Below are positions 43,467-53,364 of a DNA stretch of 64,000 nucleotides, piece after piece (the first letter of the stretch is position 1; the number at the start of each line of letters is the position of its first letter). The position numbers were made by a program, and so were the translations under genes. The notes under the pieces were generated by a model. The model did not search any database, was not told where the DNA came from, and was given only the letters and a program-made list of their open reading frames with translations. Origin of the DNA: Myxococcales bacterium (GTDB lineage Bacteria > Myxococcota_A > Polyangia > Polyangiales > Polyangiaceae); assembly GCA_016703425.1 (NCBI GenBank), contig JADJCA010000030.1, forward strand, positions 248,001 through 312,000, written 5' to 3'.

Positions 43467-43943
43467 ATGAGCGCAAAGACGACGCGACGGTTCTTCTCTC
43501 GCGAAACAGAAGTTGAGGTCGATATCCACGCCGCGGCGGCCACCGTTTGGGCGCTGCTCACAGACGGGGCCGCGTATCCGCGATGGACCGCCACCGTGGT
43601 CTCGCTCGAAGGGAAGATCGCCGTCGGCGAGAGACTCAAGCTCCGTTCGAGCCTCGACCCGAAACGAACGTTCACGCTCAAGGTGCGGGTGTGCGAGGCG
43701 CAAGAGCGCCTCGTCTGGGGCGACGCGATGGGGCAGCGGACGTACGAGCTCGCGTCCTCCGCGCCGGGCGTCGTTCGCTTTCGCATGCACGAGAAGATCG
43801 GAGGGCCGATCTTCCCCCTGTTCGCGAGCATGATTCCGCCCTTCGACGAGTCCTTCGATCGCTTCGCCGCCGACCTCAAGAAGGAAGCCGAGACGCGCGC
43901 CCACGACGGGGCGCCACGAGGCGAGCCTGCGGGGTCCGCGTAA
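43467..43943 (+). CDS. SRPBCC (START-like) domain protein
   Basis: This 158-residue protein has the SRPBCC fold pattern: EVEVDIHAAAATVWALLTD near the start, YPRWTATVVSLEG, and a C-terminal helix with PPFDESFDRFAADLK. Members bind hydrophobic ligands. The ATG at 43467 follows the AraC gene stop by 16 bases, suggesting a two-gene unit. The upstream frame overlaps the AraC gene. Confidence 0.85.
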   Translation: MSAKTTRRFFSRETEVEVDIHAAAATVWALLTDGAAYPRWTATVVSLEGKIAVGERLKLRSSLDPKRTFTLKVRVCEAQERLVWGDAMGQRTYELASSAPGVVRFRMHEKIGGPIFPLFASMIPPFDESFDRFAADLKKEAETRAHDGAPRGEPAGSA

Positions 43944-44121
43944 GTCGACCCTGGGCGGGGGCGCGATCCCGGAAACTTCTTTCCGACGTGAGGGAAGATA
44001 TCCGACCTTTGGCGACGTAAACCGGAGCGACCAGGACGAGCGAGCCGTGAGCGGAGAGCGTCGTGAGGCGCGGCCCGACGGCTCGCGATCGAACTAGGTC
44101 CATCCAAGGAGCCTCTTCGTC

Positions 44122-45461
44122 ATGAAATCTGTCGCCCTTGCTTCATCCCTCTTTCTCCTCGGCCTCGCGGGTTCTCTCGTGGGGTGTTCCTCCACGATCG
44201 ACACCAGCGACGAGAGTGAGAGCGAGGTTCGCAAGAAGCCCAAGGCGAACGAGAACTGGTCGTCGCTCACGGTGCAGCTTCCCACCGGCAGCTGCCAACC
44301 TGGCGGCAGCTGCAGCCGTCCCCTCGGCGCCGCCGCGAGCATCCTGCTCGACGGATCGGCCGTGACCCTTGGCGCGGCCAACCGCATCAAGCCCGGCGCG
44401 CACACGGTAACGGTGAACGGGTCAAGCACCACGGTTACGCTGGCCGCGGGCAGCAGCAAGACGCTTGTGCTCCCGACGGCGCGCCGCAAGTGCCAAGCGG
44501 CCAACCTGCCAAGCGTCGCGCAGACGGACTTTGGGGCCACCGTCGCTCTGTCCAACGCTGCCTGTCCGTCTTCCGCCTCGCTCACGGTAAACGGCACCGT
44601 CGCCAAGCCCGGCATTACGCTCCACACGTACAACTGGAACTGCCCGCGGCCAACGTGACCGGGTCGCTCAATGCGTCGATGAACGCGGCGAGCTGCAGCA
44701 CGATCCGAACGGACCGTGTCTACTCGGTCAACGTCGACGGTCGCTGCATCAACCTCCAGCAGACGCGGCCTGACGGTCAGCACGGCATCAACCCGGCGGA
44801 GGCCTGCAGCGCCTATGTTGCCGGCGATCTCTCATGGCTCAACGCCGGCTCCGTGACCAACGTGGCGCAACTGCTCGACTACGATTTGGCGTTCGTCCCC
44901 GGTGACTACTCGGTGGCCATCGGCACAGGTTCCGGCGCGACCTCCAAGAAGTTCACGCTGAAGGAAGGCAACACCGCCGAAATTGACCTCGCCCTGCCCG
45001 TCATCGGCAGCGTGCCGACCACGTTCTCGACGAACATCTCGTTCGCAGATCCGCGTGAGCTCCCGGACGCAGCGGCGGCCACCATCACGTCGACCTGCTC
45101 CGGTGACCGGTCTTACGCGGTGCCCGCCACCAGCACCACGGCGCTCAAGCTGAAGGCCTTCGCGGCCTCGAGCTGCGTCTACACCTTCTCGGCCGGGGGT
45201 CGCACCGTCGCGCTCAGCCAGAGCAGCGCCAACAACATCAAGCTCCAGCGACTCGACATGGACCACGTCGAGGTCACGCGCGAAGACGGGTCCACGTACA
45301 CGGTCGCGGGGACCTACGAGCTCTTCTTCGGAGGAACGCGCGTGGCAGGGCCGTTCAACACGAACACCGGCGTCGATCTCTTGCCGGGCACGTACGAGCT
45401 CGTCACGTCGTTCACCACGGTCGACGGCGCACAGACGCAGCGCGAGACCATCAACCTCTGA
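44122..45461 (+). pseudogene. Putative lipoprotein, interrupted by a frameshift
   Basis: The first frame (44122-44658) has a lipobox (VGC, Cys22) and a Thr/Ser/Gly-rich beta region ending in PRPT. The protein clearly continues in the -1 frame (open to 45461) with QLELPAANVTGSLNAS and a long beta-rich domain ending REDGSTYTVAGTYELFFGG and DLLPGTYELVTSFTT. A single missing base near 44630-44636 (a short AA run after GTAC) would restore one lipoprotein of about 445 residues with repeated carbohydrate- or carboxypeptidase-regulatory-like modules. The function is unknown. Confidence 0.8.
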
Positions 45462-45465
45462 ACGG

Positions 45466-45504
45466 CAGACGCCTCGGGCGGCGGCGCGAGGTCGCCGCCG
45501 TCTG
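45466..45504. terminator. Possible bidirectional terminator hairpin
   Basis: Between two convergent genes, a stem of ggcggcg/cgccgcc with outer cagac/gtctg pairs spans 45466-45504. There is no T-run, so the call is weak. Confidence 0.4.
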
Positions 45505-45546
45505 AGTCGTCGTCGCGCGGCGCGGGCCGCCGCGGCGGCGTGCCAG

Positions 45547-45930
45547 TCAGAAGTGGTACCCGAGCGCTTCGAAGTCGATGACGAGATCGCTCGGACGTCG
45601 GGGGTCGTAGCGAATCGGAACCTTCGACTTCGGTTGCACCGCCGAGAACGCCAAGAGATGCACGTACGCGTCGGTGAATACGCGCGTCACGACCACGCCG
45701 GCGTCGCCCTCGACCACAGGAATGTCGAGCTCGAGGCGGAGCAGATAGAGCGTTCGCCCAAGGATGACACCTCGTGGGGCGACGGAGACCACCGTGGCCT
45801 CCGCTGGCCTGCCGCTCACACGCAGCTCGTCCGTTCTTTCGCTCGACGTGGAGGCGTCTGGGATGAGCCCCGCACACGCCGTGGCGCTTAGGAGAAGCGC
45901 CGCCGCACAGGCTATCGAAGTCGCACGCAC
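45547..45930 (-). CDS. Small putative lipoprotein
   Basis: The 127-residue protein has a signal peptide with a lipobox (ATAC, Cys19). A beta-rich domain follows (PAEATVVSVAPRGVILGRTLYLLRLELDIP and VPIRYDPRRPSDLVIDFEALGY). The pattern resembles a small beta barrel or OB-like fold found in several secreted proteins. No family is recognised. It converges on the frameshifted lipoprotein gene. Confidence 0.6.
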   Translation of the reverse strand: MRATSIACAAALLLSATACAGLIPDASTSSERTDELRVSGRPAEATVVSVAPRGVILGRTLYLLRLELDIPVVEGDAGVVVTRVFTDAYVHLLAFSAVQPKSKVPIRYDPRRPSDLVIDFEALGYHF

Positions 45931-46096
45931 ACCGGCAGCCTAACCCAGTTGTCGTGCGACGTGCGCACGACCGCGAGCGCGAGAAGCGTGCACGGAGGTG
46001 TCCGCGGGGGGGGCGTGCATCGGCGCAAAGGCCTGTCCGTCATACCGCGTGATGAGCCGCGGCTCCGGTATCATCGGGCCGCGGTCACGCACTCGG

Positions 46097-47350
46097 ATGA
46101 ACGTCTCACACGGTCCTCGCGCCCTCTTGCTCTCGTGCGCTCTCGTCGCCGGTGCGCCGGCGTGCGGGCACGGTGTGCCGAGCGCGGGCGTTGCGCGCGT
46201 GCGTGTGACCGGCCGAGCAAGCGCGCTCGACCCCTATGCCTCGCGCCTCGCGGCGGCCACGTCAGCGCTCGAAGGCCTCGTCGGGCACCCACTCGAGATT
46301 GAGATCGACGGAGCGCTTGCCCCCGAGAGCTCCTCGTTTGGGGCGGATGTGGCGCGAGAGATCGAGACCCTCGTCTCGGACCTCGCGTGGCGCCGAGCTC
46401 GACGCGACCCGGTCTTCGAGGGGCTCATGCGCGAATGGAAGCGCATCGAGGTGCACTACGAGCCCGTGAACCCGAGTCGCCTTTTCGACCCGGCGCGCGG
46501 CGCGTTGATCGTTCGACTCGGTGTAGGCGCGAGGTGGGAGGCCGGGCGCGCGCTCCGAGACGAGCTCGATCGTCGCTTTGAACGACGCTACGAGGGGACG
46601 GTTGCCGAGCAAGTGCCGCGCGACGAGCTGGCGCCGTACGCAGGGTGGCTCTCACGGCAGGCGCGTGGCGACGATGCGCAGCGAGGCGCGCGCGCCTTGG
46701 GGCCGCTCCTGGCCGTGCTTCCGCTCCTGCCGCAGGAGGAGCAGCGCGAGTCGCGCCTGGCTTTGCTCCGGGGCGTGTGGATTGCGCGGGCGGGCACGCT
46801 GTCGCGACCGGTGGTCGCGCTCGACGGCACGACGCAGCGGCTCTTCTCGGAGTGGGCCGCGCGCACCGTGTCTCAGCTCGACGCCGAAGAGCTCGATGTG
46901 CTTGTGCGATCGGTCGTCACGGCGCCTCCGCTTCCCGGCCTCGACGCAGCAACGCTCGTGATGCTCGCCTCCGACGCTTGGGCGCGGGCGGGCCGTCCGG
47001 TGCTCGCGTTCGCGGCGCCGGACGCGCAGCTCGCGACGTTGCCGCCACTTGTCGGCCGCGTACTCACGCCGGGACCTTCGTGCCCGAACCCGATGCTGTA
47101 CGAGGCGATCGGCCGAAGCGACGGTCTCGAGTCCCTGGCCAAGCGCCTCGATGGCGGAGACCCGGTCTTGCGCGCCATCGTGTTTCTCCACTTGAGCGAT
47201 GCCAACTGCGACGCTGGCCGCGGTAGCGTGTGCCAGCGGGTGTTGGGTGCGTTCTGCAAGCAGGGCTTCGCGTCGCTTCCTCGAGACCTTCCACAGGAAC
47301 TCGCGACTCGAGCGACGACTCGCTGCGGCCGCGGGAGAGAGCACAGATGA
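46097..47350 (+). CDS. Conserved lipoprotein, first member of a tandem paralogue pair
   Basis: This 417-residue protein has a signal peptide with a lipobox (APAC, Cys23). It shares an N-terminal domain with the next gene (a region starting ASRLAAATSALEGLVGHPLEIEIDGAL here and RTRMRAALEVLGRELGHPVDVRVDAAL there). The rest is helical with Arg/Glu-rich repeats. The ATG at 46097 is chosen for the signal peptide. It ends in an ATGA overlap with its paralogue, so the two are translated together. The function is unknown. Confidence 0.75.
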   Translation: MNVSHGPRALLLSCALVAGAPACGHGVPSAGVARVRVTGRASALDPYASRLAAATSALEGLVGHPLEIEIDGALAPESSSFGADVAREIETLVSDLAWRRARRDPVFEGLMREWKRIEVHYEPVNPSRLFDPARGALIVRLGVGARWEAGRALRDELDRRFERRYEGTVAEQVPRDELAPYAGWLSRQARGDDAQRGARALGPLLAVLPLLPQEEQRESRLALLRGVWIARAGTLSRPVVALDGTTQRLFSEWAARTVSQLDAEELDVLVRSVVTAPPLPGLDAATLVMLASDAWARAGRPVLAFAAPDAQLATLPPLVGRVLTPGPSCPNPMLYEAIGRSDGLESLAKRLDGGDPVLRAIVFLHLSDANCDAGRGSVCQRVLGAFCKQGFASLPRDLPQELATRATTRCGRGREHR

Positions 47351-48876
47351 GGATCCGAGACATCGCTGCAAGGGGGCTCTTCTTGTGCGCGCTCGGCGCG
47401 CTGCCGACGGCCTGCGGCGGAATGGCAGGCGGCGGAGGCGGGGGAGGAAGATCGGCCGATGCCATCGCGACGTCGGGCGCAGAGCGCACCCGCATGCGAG
47501 CTGCGCTCGAGGTGCTGGGCCGCGAGCTGGGGCACCCTGTTGACGTACGGGTCGACGCCGCCCTCGTCGACGGCAATCCCTTCGCTCCCGTTCGGGTGGC
47601 GACGCTCGTGGAAGATCTTGCGCGCGAGGTGGCGAGCGTCAACCCAGCCTCGCCCAGCTCGTGCCGGAGCGGCTGCAGTCCCGCGACGGTGCTCGCGACG
47701 ATGGTCGATGCTCGCTCCTTGTGGGCAACCGTGCGGCTCATCGAGCTTCGCTACGACGCGTCGCCGCCGACCCCGAATCGGCAGGCCGTCGCGTTTGAAC
47801 CCAGCACGGGCGCGCTCACCTTCCGCGTGCGACCTGACGGACTGTCGAGCGCGATCGATATTTTTCCCGTACGTCGCCAGGTGTTCTACCGAGCGCTCGA
47901 AGCCCGGTTCCGAGGCCGCCCGCACGCGACCATCACTGCCCCCGAGCTCCCCGCCTACGTATTTTTCCTGACCCATGCCATCGAGCGCGTTGAAGAGGCG
48001 CGCAACACGGTGCCCTTGGTCTACGTGGTTCCGCGCTTGACGGACCTCGCGCTATCGGTGGCCCGTGGTCAACTCGTCGCCGCGCGAATGTTCATCGACG
48101 ACAACTTCGCGCCGCTCTACGGCTCGCCGGAGATCGAGCAGGCCTGGGCGCTCTGGTACCGCACCTATGCGCCGACGCTCGACGAACGAGAGCTGCGCGC
48201 GGCCGCGCATCTCGTGTTCAATCGAGCCCGCGGAGAGCTGCCGGGCTTGCCTCCGTTCGAGTACGCGCTCGCGCTCCTGGCGGCGCAGGCTGGGAAGCGC
48301 GGCGCAGCCGACGCCACGGTGCTCGCCTGCGCCGACCATTCCCGGTGTTACGGGCCGCTATGGGACTACCTGGTCGATCGTCGATTCCCCGACCGCAGGA
48401 GGCGGCTCGCCGCTGCCCTCTTGGGCGCGAGAAGCCCCGGCTTCGTCGAGTTCGTGGCGCTTCGTTTCTACGAGCAGCGGGAGGCCGACAAGGCGGAGCT
48501 TTTGTCCTTGCTCGTGAGCGATCCGGCGGCGTGGTCCGCCGCGTTCGTTCCCGCGCTGCTCTCCCTCAACAGCGTGAGCGAGGAGCTGCTCGTGGCCACG
48601 TGGCGGAACAGCCCAACGCTTCGGGTCCCCATGCTTCGGGCCATCGCCTCCGTCGCCACCATTCCCGCGACTGCGATGCCACGCCCGGTCGCGCAGATGA
48701 GATTTGACGAAACGCCGGTGGGCCTGGCGTCGCGCGCCTTCAATCGCCTGGCCTACGTCTGCCGAACCCCGGAGCGGGCCGCCTTCATCGCGCTGGCCTC
48801 GCAAAACATCCCCCCCGAAAACCCGGTTTGGAAGCATCGCCTCAATACCGGTGGTCGTCCCTGTGAAGCGCAATGA
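47347..48876 (+). CDS. Conserved lipoprotein, second member of the tandem pair
   Basis: The 509-residue protein has a lipobox (PTAC, Cys23) and a poly-Gly stretch right after it. It also has the shared domain described for the upstream gene and a long helical region rich in Ala, Arg and Glu (HEAT/TPR-like in appearance). It overlaps the upstream paralogue by 4 bases (ATGA). No known family is recognised. A joint envelope role is inferred from coupling and homology. Confidence 0.75.
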   Translation: MRIRDIAARGLFLCALGALPTACGGMAGGGGGGGRSADAIATSGAERTRMRAALEVLGRELGHPVDVRVDAALVDGNPFAPVRVATLVEDLAREVASVNPASPSSCRSGCSPATVLATMVDARSLWATVRLIELRYDASPPTPNRQAVAFEPSTGALTFRVRPDGLSSAIDIFPVRRQVFYRALEARFRGRPHATITAPELPAYVFFLTHAIERVEEARNTVPLVYVVPRLTDLALSVARGQLVAARMFIDDNFAPLYGSPEIEQAWALWYRTYAPTLDERELRAAAHLVFNRARGELPGLPPFEYALALLAAQAGKRGAADATVLACADHSRCYGPLWDYLVDRRFPDRRRRLAAALLGARSPGFVEFVALRFYEQREADKAELLSLLVSDPAAWSAAFVPALLSLNSVSEELLVATWRNSPTLRVPMLRAIASVATIPATAMPRPVAQMRFDETPVGLASRAFNRLAYVCRTPERAAFIALASQNIPPENPVWKHRLNTGGRPCEAQ

Positions 48877-48896
48877 CGACGCACGAGGGTCTGCCC

Positions 48897-50489
48897 TCAG
48901 GGCGCGATCACGCGCGACGTCCAGTGTTTGGTCAACGTGTCGAACCCCGAGACGTGCACGGCGTTGCTCCCGGCGATTCGGTGAATGACTCGATCGTAAG
49001 TGACGTACGTGGGCGGCTGGGCCGGGCCGCCGTCGGGGAGCGAGGGCTGCGGGATGGCCTCACACGCGATGACCTCGACGGGCGCCGCGTTGGTCAGTCG
49101 AACGATGCTCGCACCGGGCAGGTTTGCCGCGCCCACGGTGCAGAACTTGATGGCAAACGCGGCCGAGCCGTCATGGTTCATGGTCGGGCCGCCGCTCACG
49201 TCGCTAAGCGGCGTCACGACCTGCCCTGTCTTGTCGTCGAGAATGCCGCTCAACACGGCGGGGCCGACGCCGATCCCGTCGTCGAAGCGGACGAGCTGCC
49301 GTCCGTTGGTGGCCGGCCCATAGAGATGGGCTCGGCCGAACGCCGTCGCTACTTGTTGCGGCGGTGACGATCCGTCGGCGGGCATCACGTAGTAGGCGCG
49401 ACCCGAAAGTTTTCGCGCCTCGAAGAGGAGCGCGGTCTTGTCGCTCGACCACGTGATCTCGTTCGTTTGGCTACCAATCCAAATCACGTCGGGCTGGCTG
49501 AACAACGTTTGCGCTGCGCCTCCAGCGAGGGGAACGCGTACGAGGCGTTCCGCGTTCAGGCGCCGCACTTCCTCGGTGCGCGCCCCGTAATACACGAAGC
49601 CACCTTCCAAACCGTAGACCGTGGCGTAACGCGTGGTCGGATCGAGCAGCGTAGCCAGCCCCGTCGCCACCTCGATGGAGACGAGCCTGTCGTCGATGGT
49701 GCCCACCACGCGGACTCCGTCGAAGGTGTGTTCGTCGATCCGGATCGCGCCAGGGTCACAACCGGCGCAGACCACGTTCGTCCAGGCGCCCAACGAAGGT
49801 GACGTTCCGCTCATGTCGATGATACGCACGCGGTCGTTGACGATTCGGTCCCGGTACGACGCCAGCATGACCTTGCTGCCCACACCGGCGATCGCCATCG
49901 GCATGTGCGGTTGGGCGTCGAACAGCGCCTCCGCCGTAGCCACGGAGGAAGTCAGGTCGCCAACGAAGACATGGTGCGGCGCGCCTTGCGCAAAGAACAC
50001 GATCTGGTTGCCCTCGACGAAGACTTCCGGCCCGACGTCGGAGTGGGTTTCGATTCCCGTGAGCCCGAGCACGCCGGCCGGTGGGGACGCGGTGACCTTG
50101 CGAACTTGCGTTGGATTCGTCGTGTCGCGCACGTGGAGGTCCAATCCGCCGTCGCTGCGATCGATCGCATAGAAGAACCGCGCGCCCTTGACGCCCATGA
50201 AGAGCACCTTGCGGTTCGCCGGATATTGCGTGAGGACGGTCCGCTGCCCGCTCCCCGGGCTCACGACCACGACGGCGCCATCGTTCGAGCTCGTCGCGCA
50301 TTCGTCGTGAAGCACGAGCCTTCCATCCTGGGTCACGCGCGGAGGGCTACAGAGCGCCGTGCCGATGCTGGTGACGGTGAGCGCGTCTTCGCTGCGCGCA
50401 TGGTCCGCCGCCCGCTCATCGCGGTCGAGACCGCCTTTGCAGGCAAACAATCCGAGCAGGGTCGCCAAAGCGATAGGGGTCGTGCGCAT
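48897..50489 (-). CDS. Putative beta-propeller lipoprotein (TolB/WD40-like)
   Basis: This 530-residue protein has a lipobox (LFAC, Cys17) and a long series of beta-strand blocks with repeated DG-x-x-x patterns (SDGGLDLHVRD, DKTALLFEARKLSG, DGSAAFAIKF). These resemble TolB-like or other propeller proteins. It is convergent with the paralogue pair. The ligand and role are unknown. Confidence 0.65.
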   Translation of the reverse strand: MRTTPIALATLLGLFACKGGLDRDERAADHARSEDALTVTSIGTALCSPPRVTQDGRLVLHDECATSSNDGAVVVVSPGSGQRTVLTQYPANRKVLFMGVKGARFFYAIDRSDGGLDLHVRDTTNPTQVRKVTASPPAGVLGLTGIETHSDVGPEVFVEGNQIVFFAQGAPHHVFVGDLTSSVATAEALFDAQPHMPMAIAGVGSKVMLASYRDRIVNDRVRIIDMSGTSPSLGAWTNVVCAGCDPGAIRIDEHTFDGVRVVGTIDDRLVSIEVATGLATLLDPTTRYATVYGLEGGFVYYGARTEEVRRLNAERLVRVPLAGGAAQTLFSQPDVIWIGSQTNEITWSSDKTALLFEARKLSGRAYYVMPADGSSPPQQVATAFGRAHLYGPATNGRQLVRFDDGIGVGPAVLSGILDDKTGQVVTPLSDVSGGPTMNHDGSAAFAIKFCTVGAANLPGASIVRLTNAAPVEVIACEAIPQPSLPDGGPAQPPTYVTYDRVIHRIAGSNAVHVSGFDTLTKHWTSRVIAP

Positions 50490-50765
50490 GGCGTCAGAGT
50501 TTGCAAACGCCGTTCCGTGCCGAAGCAGCCCGTCTTCGGAGCCACCGCGAGGCGCGCACCGGCAATGAAGGCCCCGCGAACAAGCCGCGCCGCCCGCGAT
50601 CCGGGATGATTCGCGCCAACATGGTTCGCCCTAGGCGCGCGTGGCTCGTGCCATGCCGCGAGCAAAGCCGGAACCGACATGACGCGCTTATGGACGAGGC
50701 GTCCTTCACGTTAACGGCCGCATTTACGTGCGCCAACGGACGTTCGTGCCAACTTCCGGGCACTC

Positions 50766-52310
50766 ATGCGAAGCGCCCTTTCCCGTGTCTTCGGTGCCCT
50801 CCGTACGTCAGCCTCGGTTGTCCTGCTGAGCGCCGGCTGCGCGCCATCGGACGCCGCGGAGCCGGCAAGCGCGCCGGCCGCGGCGAGCGCGTGTGCGTCG
50901 AGTTGCACGGTCGGTGCGCGGCGATGCTCAGAACGTGGTGATCCCGAAGAGTGCAGGAGCGAGGCCAACTGCGGCGCTTGGCATCCCGTCGACGCGTGCG
51001 TCGGAGAGACGGCGTGTCGTGACGGCGAGTGCGCCTCGCTTTCCCCACGCCAGATCGAGCAGAAGAAGGATCTGGCGACGTTCGTCGACAAGCTCGCGGC
51101 GTCGACCGGCTCCTACCTTGACCTCGGCGTGGACGCGCAGGACGTGCTCAGTGCGTCGGTGACGACGCTGGTCGCGGGTGCAGACGACGACGCGGCCTAC
51201 TACCGCGCTGCGCGCCGCGCGCTCGTTGGCTTTCGCAACGGTCACATCGATCTCTTCTCGAACACCAAGTGCGGGAGCGCAGAGCTCCCCGAGCTCTTCA
51301 CGTCCCGCGTGGGGGCGTGCGCACAGCCCTTTCGCGACCACGCCGTCGTCGCGTACGCGAACGAGGGCAACGCACTCGGTCTACGCGCCGGTGATCGCAT
51401 CGTAAGCGTCGATGGCAGGGCTGGGGCCGCGATGCTCGATGCGGCATTCCACCAAGCGGCTTGCGGAGTGGGCTCGTCGTCCGAGAGCAACCGTCGCTTC
51501 GTCTCGGCGACATCGCTGTTCGCCGCGGTACGCGTCGGGAGCACGGTCGAGGTCGCGCGCGTGGACGGCACCGTCGAGACGAAGACCGTCGAGCGGCTCG
51601 AGGCGCCGGTCCTCTGCCGGTTCCCGCACCCCGGGTCGCACGCTTATCCCGCGAAGGCGACGCGACGCAGTGACGGCGTGGCGGTCGTGGAGGTTCCAAC
51701 GTTCCTCCTGCCGACAAGTCCGCGGATGACAGAGAGCGATCTGGCCGAACGCATTGCCGAGGAGCTCGACAAGGCGAAAGACGCGAAGGGCATCGTTTGG
51801 GATCTTCGCGGCAACCCGGGCGGGGCCACCTTCGTGGGACTGTCGATCGTGGGGGGCATGCCCGGGTTCACGAAAGGGGTGCTCGCGAAGTGCGCAGCGA
51901 GGCAGTTCGGCAGCGTGCCTTTCGCCCCGGTCCCGGGCAGCACGATAACGTTTCAAGTGAGCGCGCAATCGCGCTTCGCGTATGCGGGAAAGGTCGCGGT
52001 GATCGTGGACGGCCTCACGACGAGCGCCGGCGACTACTTCGCGCTCGCCGTGTCGTCGATGACGGGCGGGCAAGTGGCGCTGGTCGGAAGCCCGACCGCC
52101 GGCGCCTTCGGTGGGGTAGGCAAACCCTACGACTTTGGCAAGCTCCTGCCGATGCGCTTCACCGCCGATGAGTCTCGCTGCACCGACCCCACGGGCGCGC
52201 CCCTCGAGCGACGCGGAGTCGAGCCTGCACACCTCGTCGAGCTTCAGCCCGAAGACCTCCAGGCGGGGCGAGATACGGTGGTCGAAGCAGCCGCGGCGCT
52301 GGTCCGGTGA
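50766..52310 (+). CDS. S41-family C-terminal processing peptidase-like lipoprotein
   Basis: The 514-residue protein has a lipobox (LSAGC, Cys25), a Cys-rich linker and an N-terminal helical region. A PDZ-like segment follows (LGLRAGDRIVSVDGR), then an S41 core with GVAVVEVPTF, GIVWDLRGNPGG and the nucleophile motif TTSAGDYFALAV (Ser near residue 420). The Lys expected about 25 residues later in many members is replaced by GSPTAGAFGG. That occurs in other S41 branches, but the catalytic dyad is not secured by sequence alone. It starts at ATG 50766. Confidence 0.85.
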   Translation: MRSALSRVFGALRTSASVVLLSAGCAPSDAAEPASAPAAASACASSCTVGARRCSERGDPEECRSEANCGAWHPVDACVGETACRDGECASLSPRQIEQKKDLATFVDKLAASTGSYLDLGVDAQDVLSASVTTLVAGADDDAAYYRAARRALVGFRNGHIDLFSNTKCGSAELPELFTSRVGACAQPFRDHAVVAYANEGNALGLRAGDRIVSVDGRAGAAMLDAAFHQAACGVGSSSESNRRFVSATSLFAAVRVGSTVEVARVDGTVETKTVERLEAPVLCRFPHPGSHAYPAKATRRSDGVAVVEVPTFLLPTSPRMTESDLAERIAEELDKAKDAKGIVWDLRGNPGGATFVGLSIVGGMPGFTKGVLAKCAARQFGSVPFAPVPGSTITFQVSAQSRFAYAGKVAVIVDGLTTSAGDYFALAVSSMTGGQVALVGSPTAGAFGGVGKPYDFGKLLPMRFTADESRCTDPTGAPLERRGVEPAHLVELQPEDLQAGRDTVVEAAAALVR

Positions 52311-52427
52311 TCCGTCGCTGCACGGAGCCCCCAATCCACCGCGTCTCGTGCGGTTGAGCTTGGGGACGCCAAGACGGGGCGTCTCTTCCTGAGGTAGATT
52401 CACGCTTTCAGCGCGCGAAGAAATCTC

Positions 52428-53345
52428 ATGGCCGGCACCAGCCTCCTCGCTCTCATCGACGACATCGCCGCCCTCCTGGACGACGTGGCCGTCATGACCA
52501 AGGTCGCCGCGAAGAAGACCGCCGGCGTCCTCGGCGACGACCTCGCCCTCAACGCCCAGCAGGTCACCGGCGTTTCGGCCGATCGGGAGCTGCCGGTGGT
52601 GTGGGCCGTGGCCCGCGGCTCGCTCGTAAACAAGGTGGTCCTCGTGCCGGCGGCCCTCGCCATCAGCGTCTTCGCGCCCTGGGCCATCACGCCGCTGCTC
52701 ATGCTCGGCGGGGCGTTCCTCTGCTACGAGGGCTTCGAGAAGCTCGCCCATAAGTTTTTGCACCCGAAGGGCGAAAACGACGCGCATCACGACGAACTCA
52801 CGAAGGCCGCCTTTGATCCGCAGGTCGACATGGTCGCGTGGGAGAAGAAGAAGGTGAAAGGCGCGGTGCGCACCGACTTCATCCTCTCCGCCGAAATCAT
52901 CGTGATCTCGCTTGGTAGCGTGGCCGCCGCTAGCTGCGGAAAGCAGGTCGCCGTGCTGTCGGCCATCGCGATTGTGATGACGGTCGGCGTCTACGGTCTT
53001 GTTGCGGCCATCGTGAAACTGGACGACGCCGGGTTGTGGCTGCTCGCGCAGAGTAGCGGCCCCGCGAAGTTGCTCGGCCGCGGCCTGCTCGCCTTCGCGC
53101 CTTGGCTCATGAAGGCGCTCTCGGTCTTGGGCACCGCCGCCATGTTCCTCGTGGGCGGCGGCATCCTCGTGCACGGCATCCCCGGAATGGAGGGATGGCT
53201 CCATGCGCTCGCTCGGGGCGTCGGCTCGACGGTTGGGGCCATCGTCAACATCGTCGTCGACGGCGTGGTGGGTGTCGTCGCGGGCGGTGTCGTGCTCGCA
53301 GTGGTGACGATGTTCGGAAAGCTCCGCCGCGCGAAGGTCACCTAG
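52428..53345 (+). CDS. DUF808 (YedI-like) inner-membrane protein
   Basis: This 305-residue protein matches the DUF808/YedI family: start MAGTSLLALIDDIAALLDDVAVMTKVAAKKTAGVLGDDLALN in consecutive blocks, then NKVVLVPAALAISVFAPWAI and several membrane helices (about 70-95, 155-190, 225-250, 275-300). The family role is unknown. It starts at ATG 52428. Confidence 0.93.
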   Translation: MAGTSLLALIDDIAALLDDVAVMTKVAAKKTAGVLGDDLALNAQQVTGVSADRELPVVWAVARGSLVNKVVLVPAALAISVFAPWAITPLLMLGGAFLCYEGFEKLAHKFLHPKGENDAHHDELTKAAFDPQVDMVAWEKKKVKGAVRTDFILSAEIIVISLGSVAAASCGKQVAVLSAIAIVMTVGVYGLVAAIVKLDDAGLWLLAQSSGPAKLLGRGLLAFAPWLMKALSVLGTAAMFLVGGGILVHGIPGMEGWLHALARGVGSTVGAIVNIVVDGVVGVVAGGVVLAVVTMFGKLRRAKVT

Positions 53346-53364
53346 TCGACCCAGCGGTCACGGC

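Noticed and set aside
51381..53204. Long minus-strand open frame (607 codons) opposite the S41 and DUF808 genes.
   Set aside because: It is a compositional shadow: it covers two well-supported genes and the space between them and has no coherent domain.
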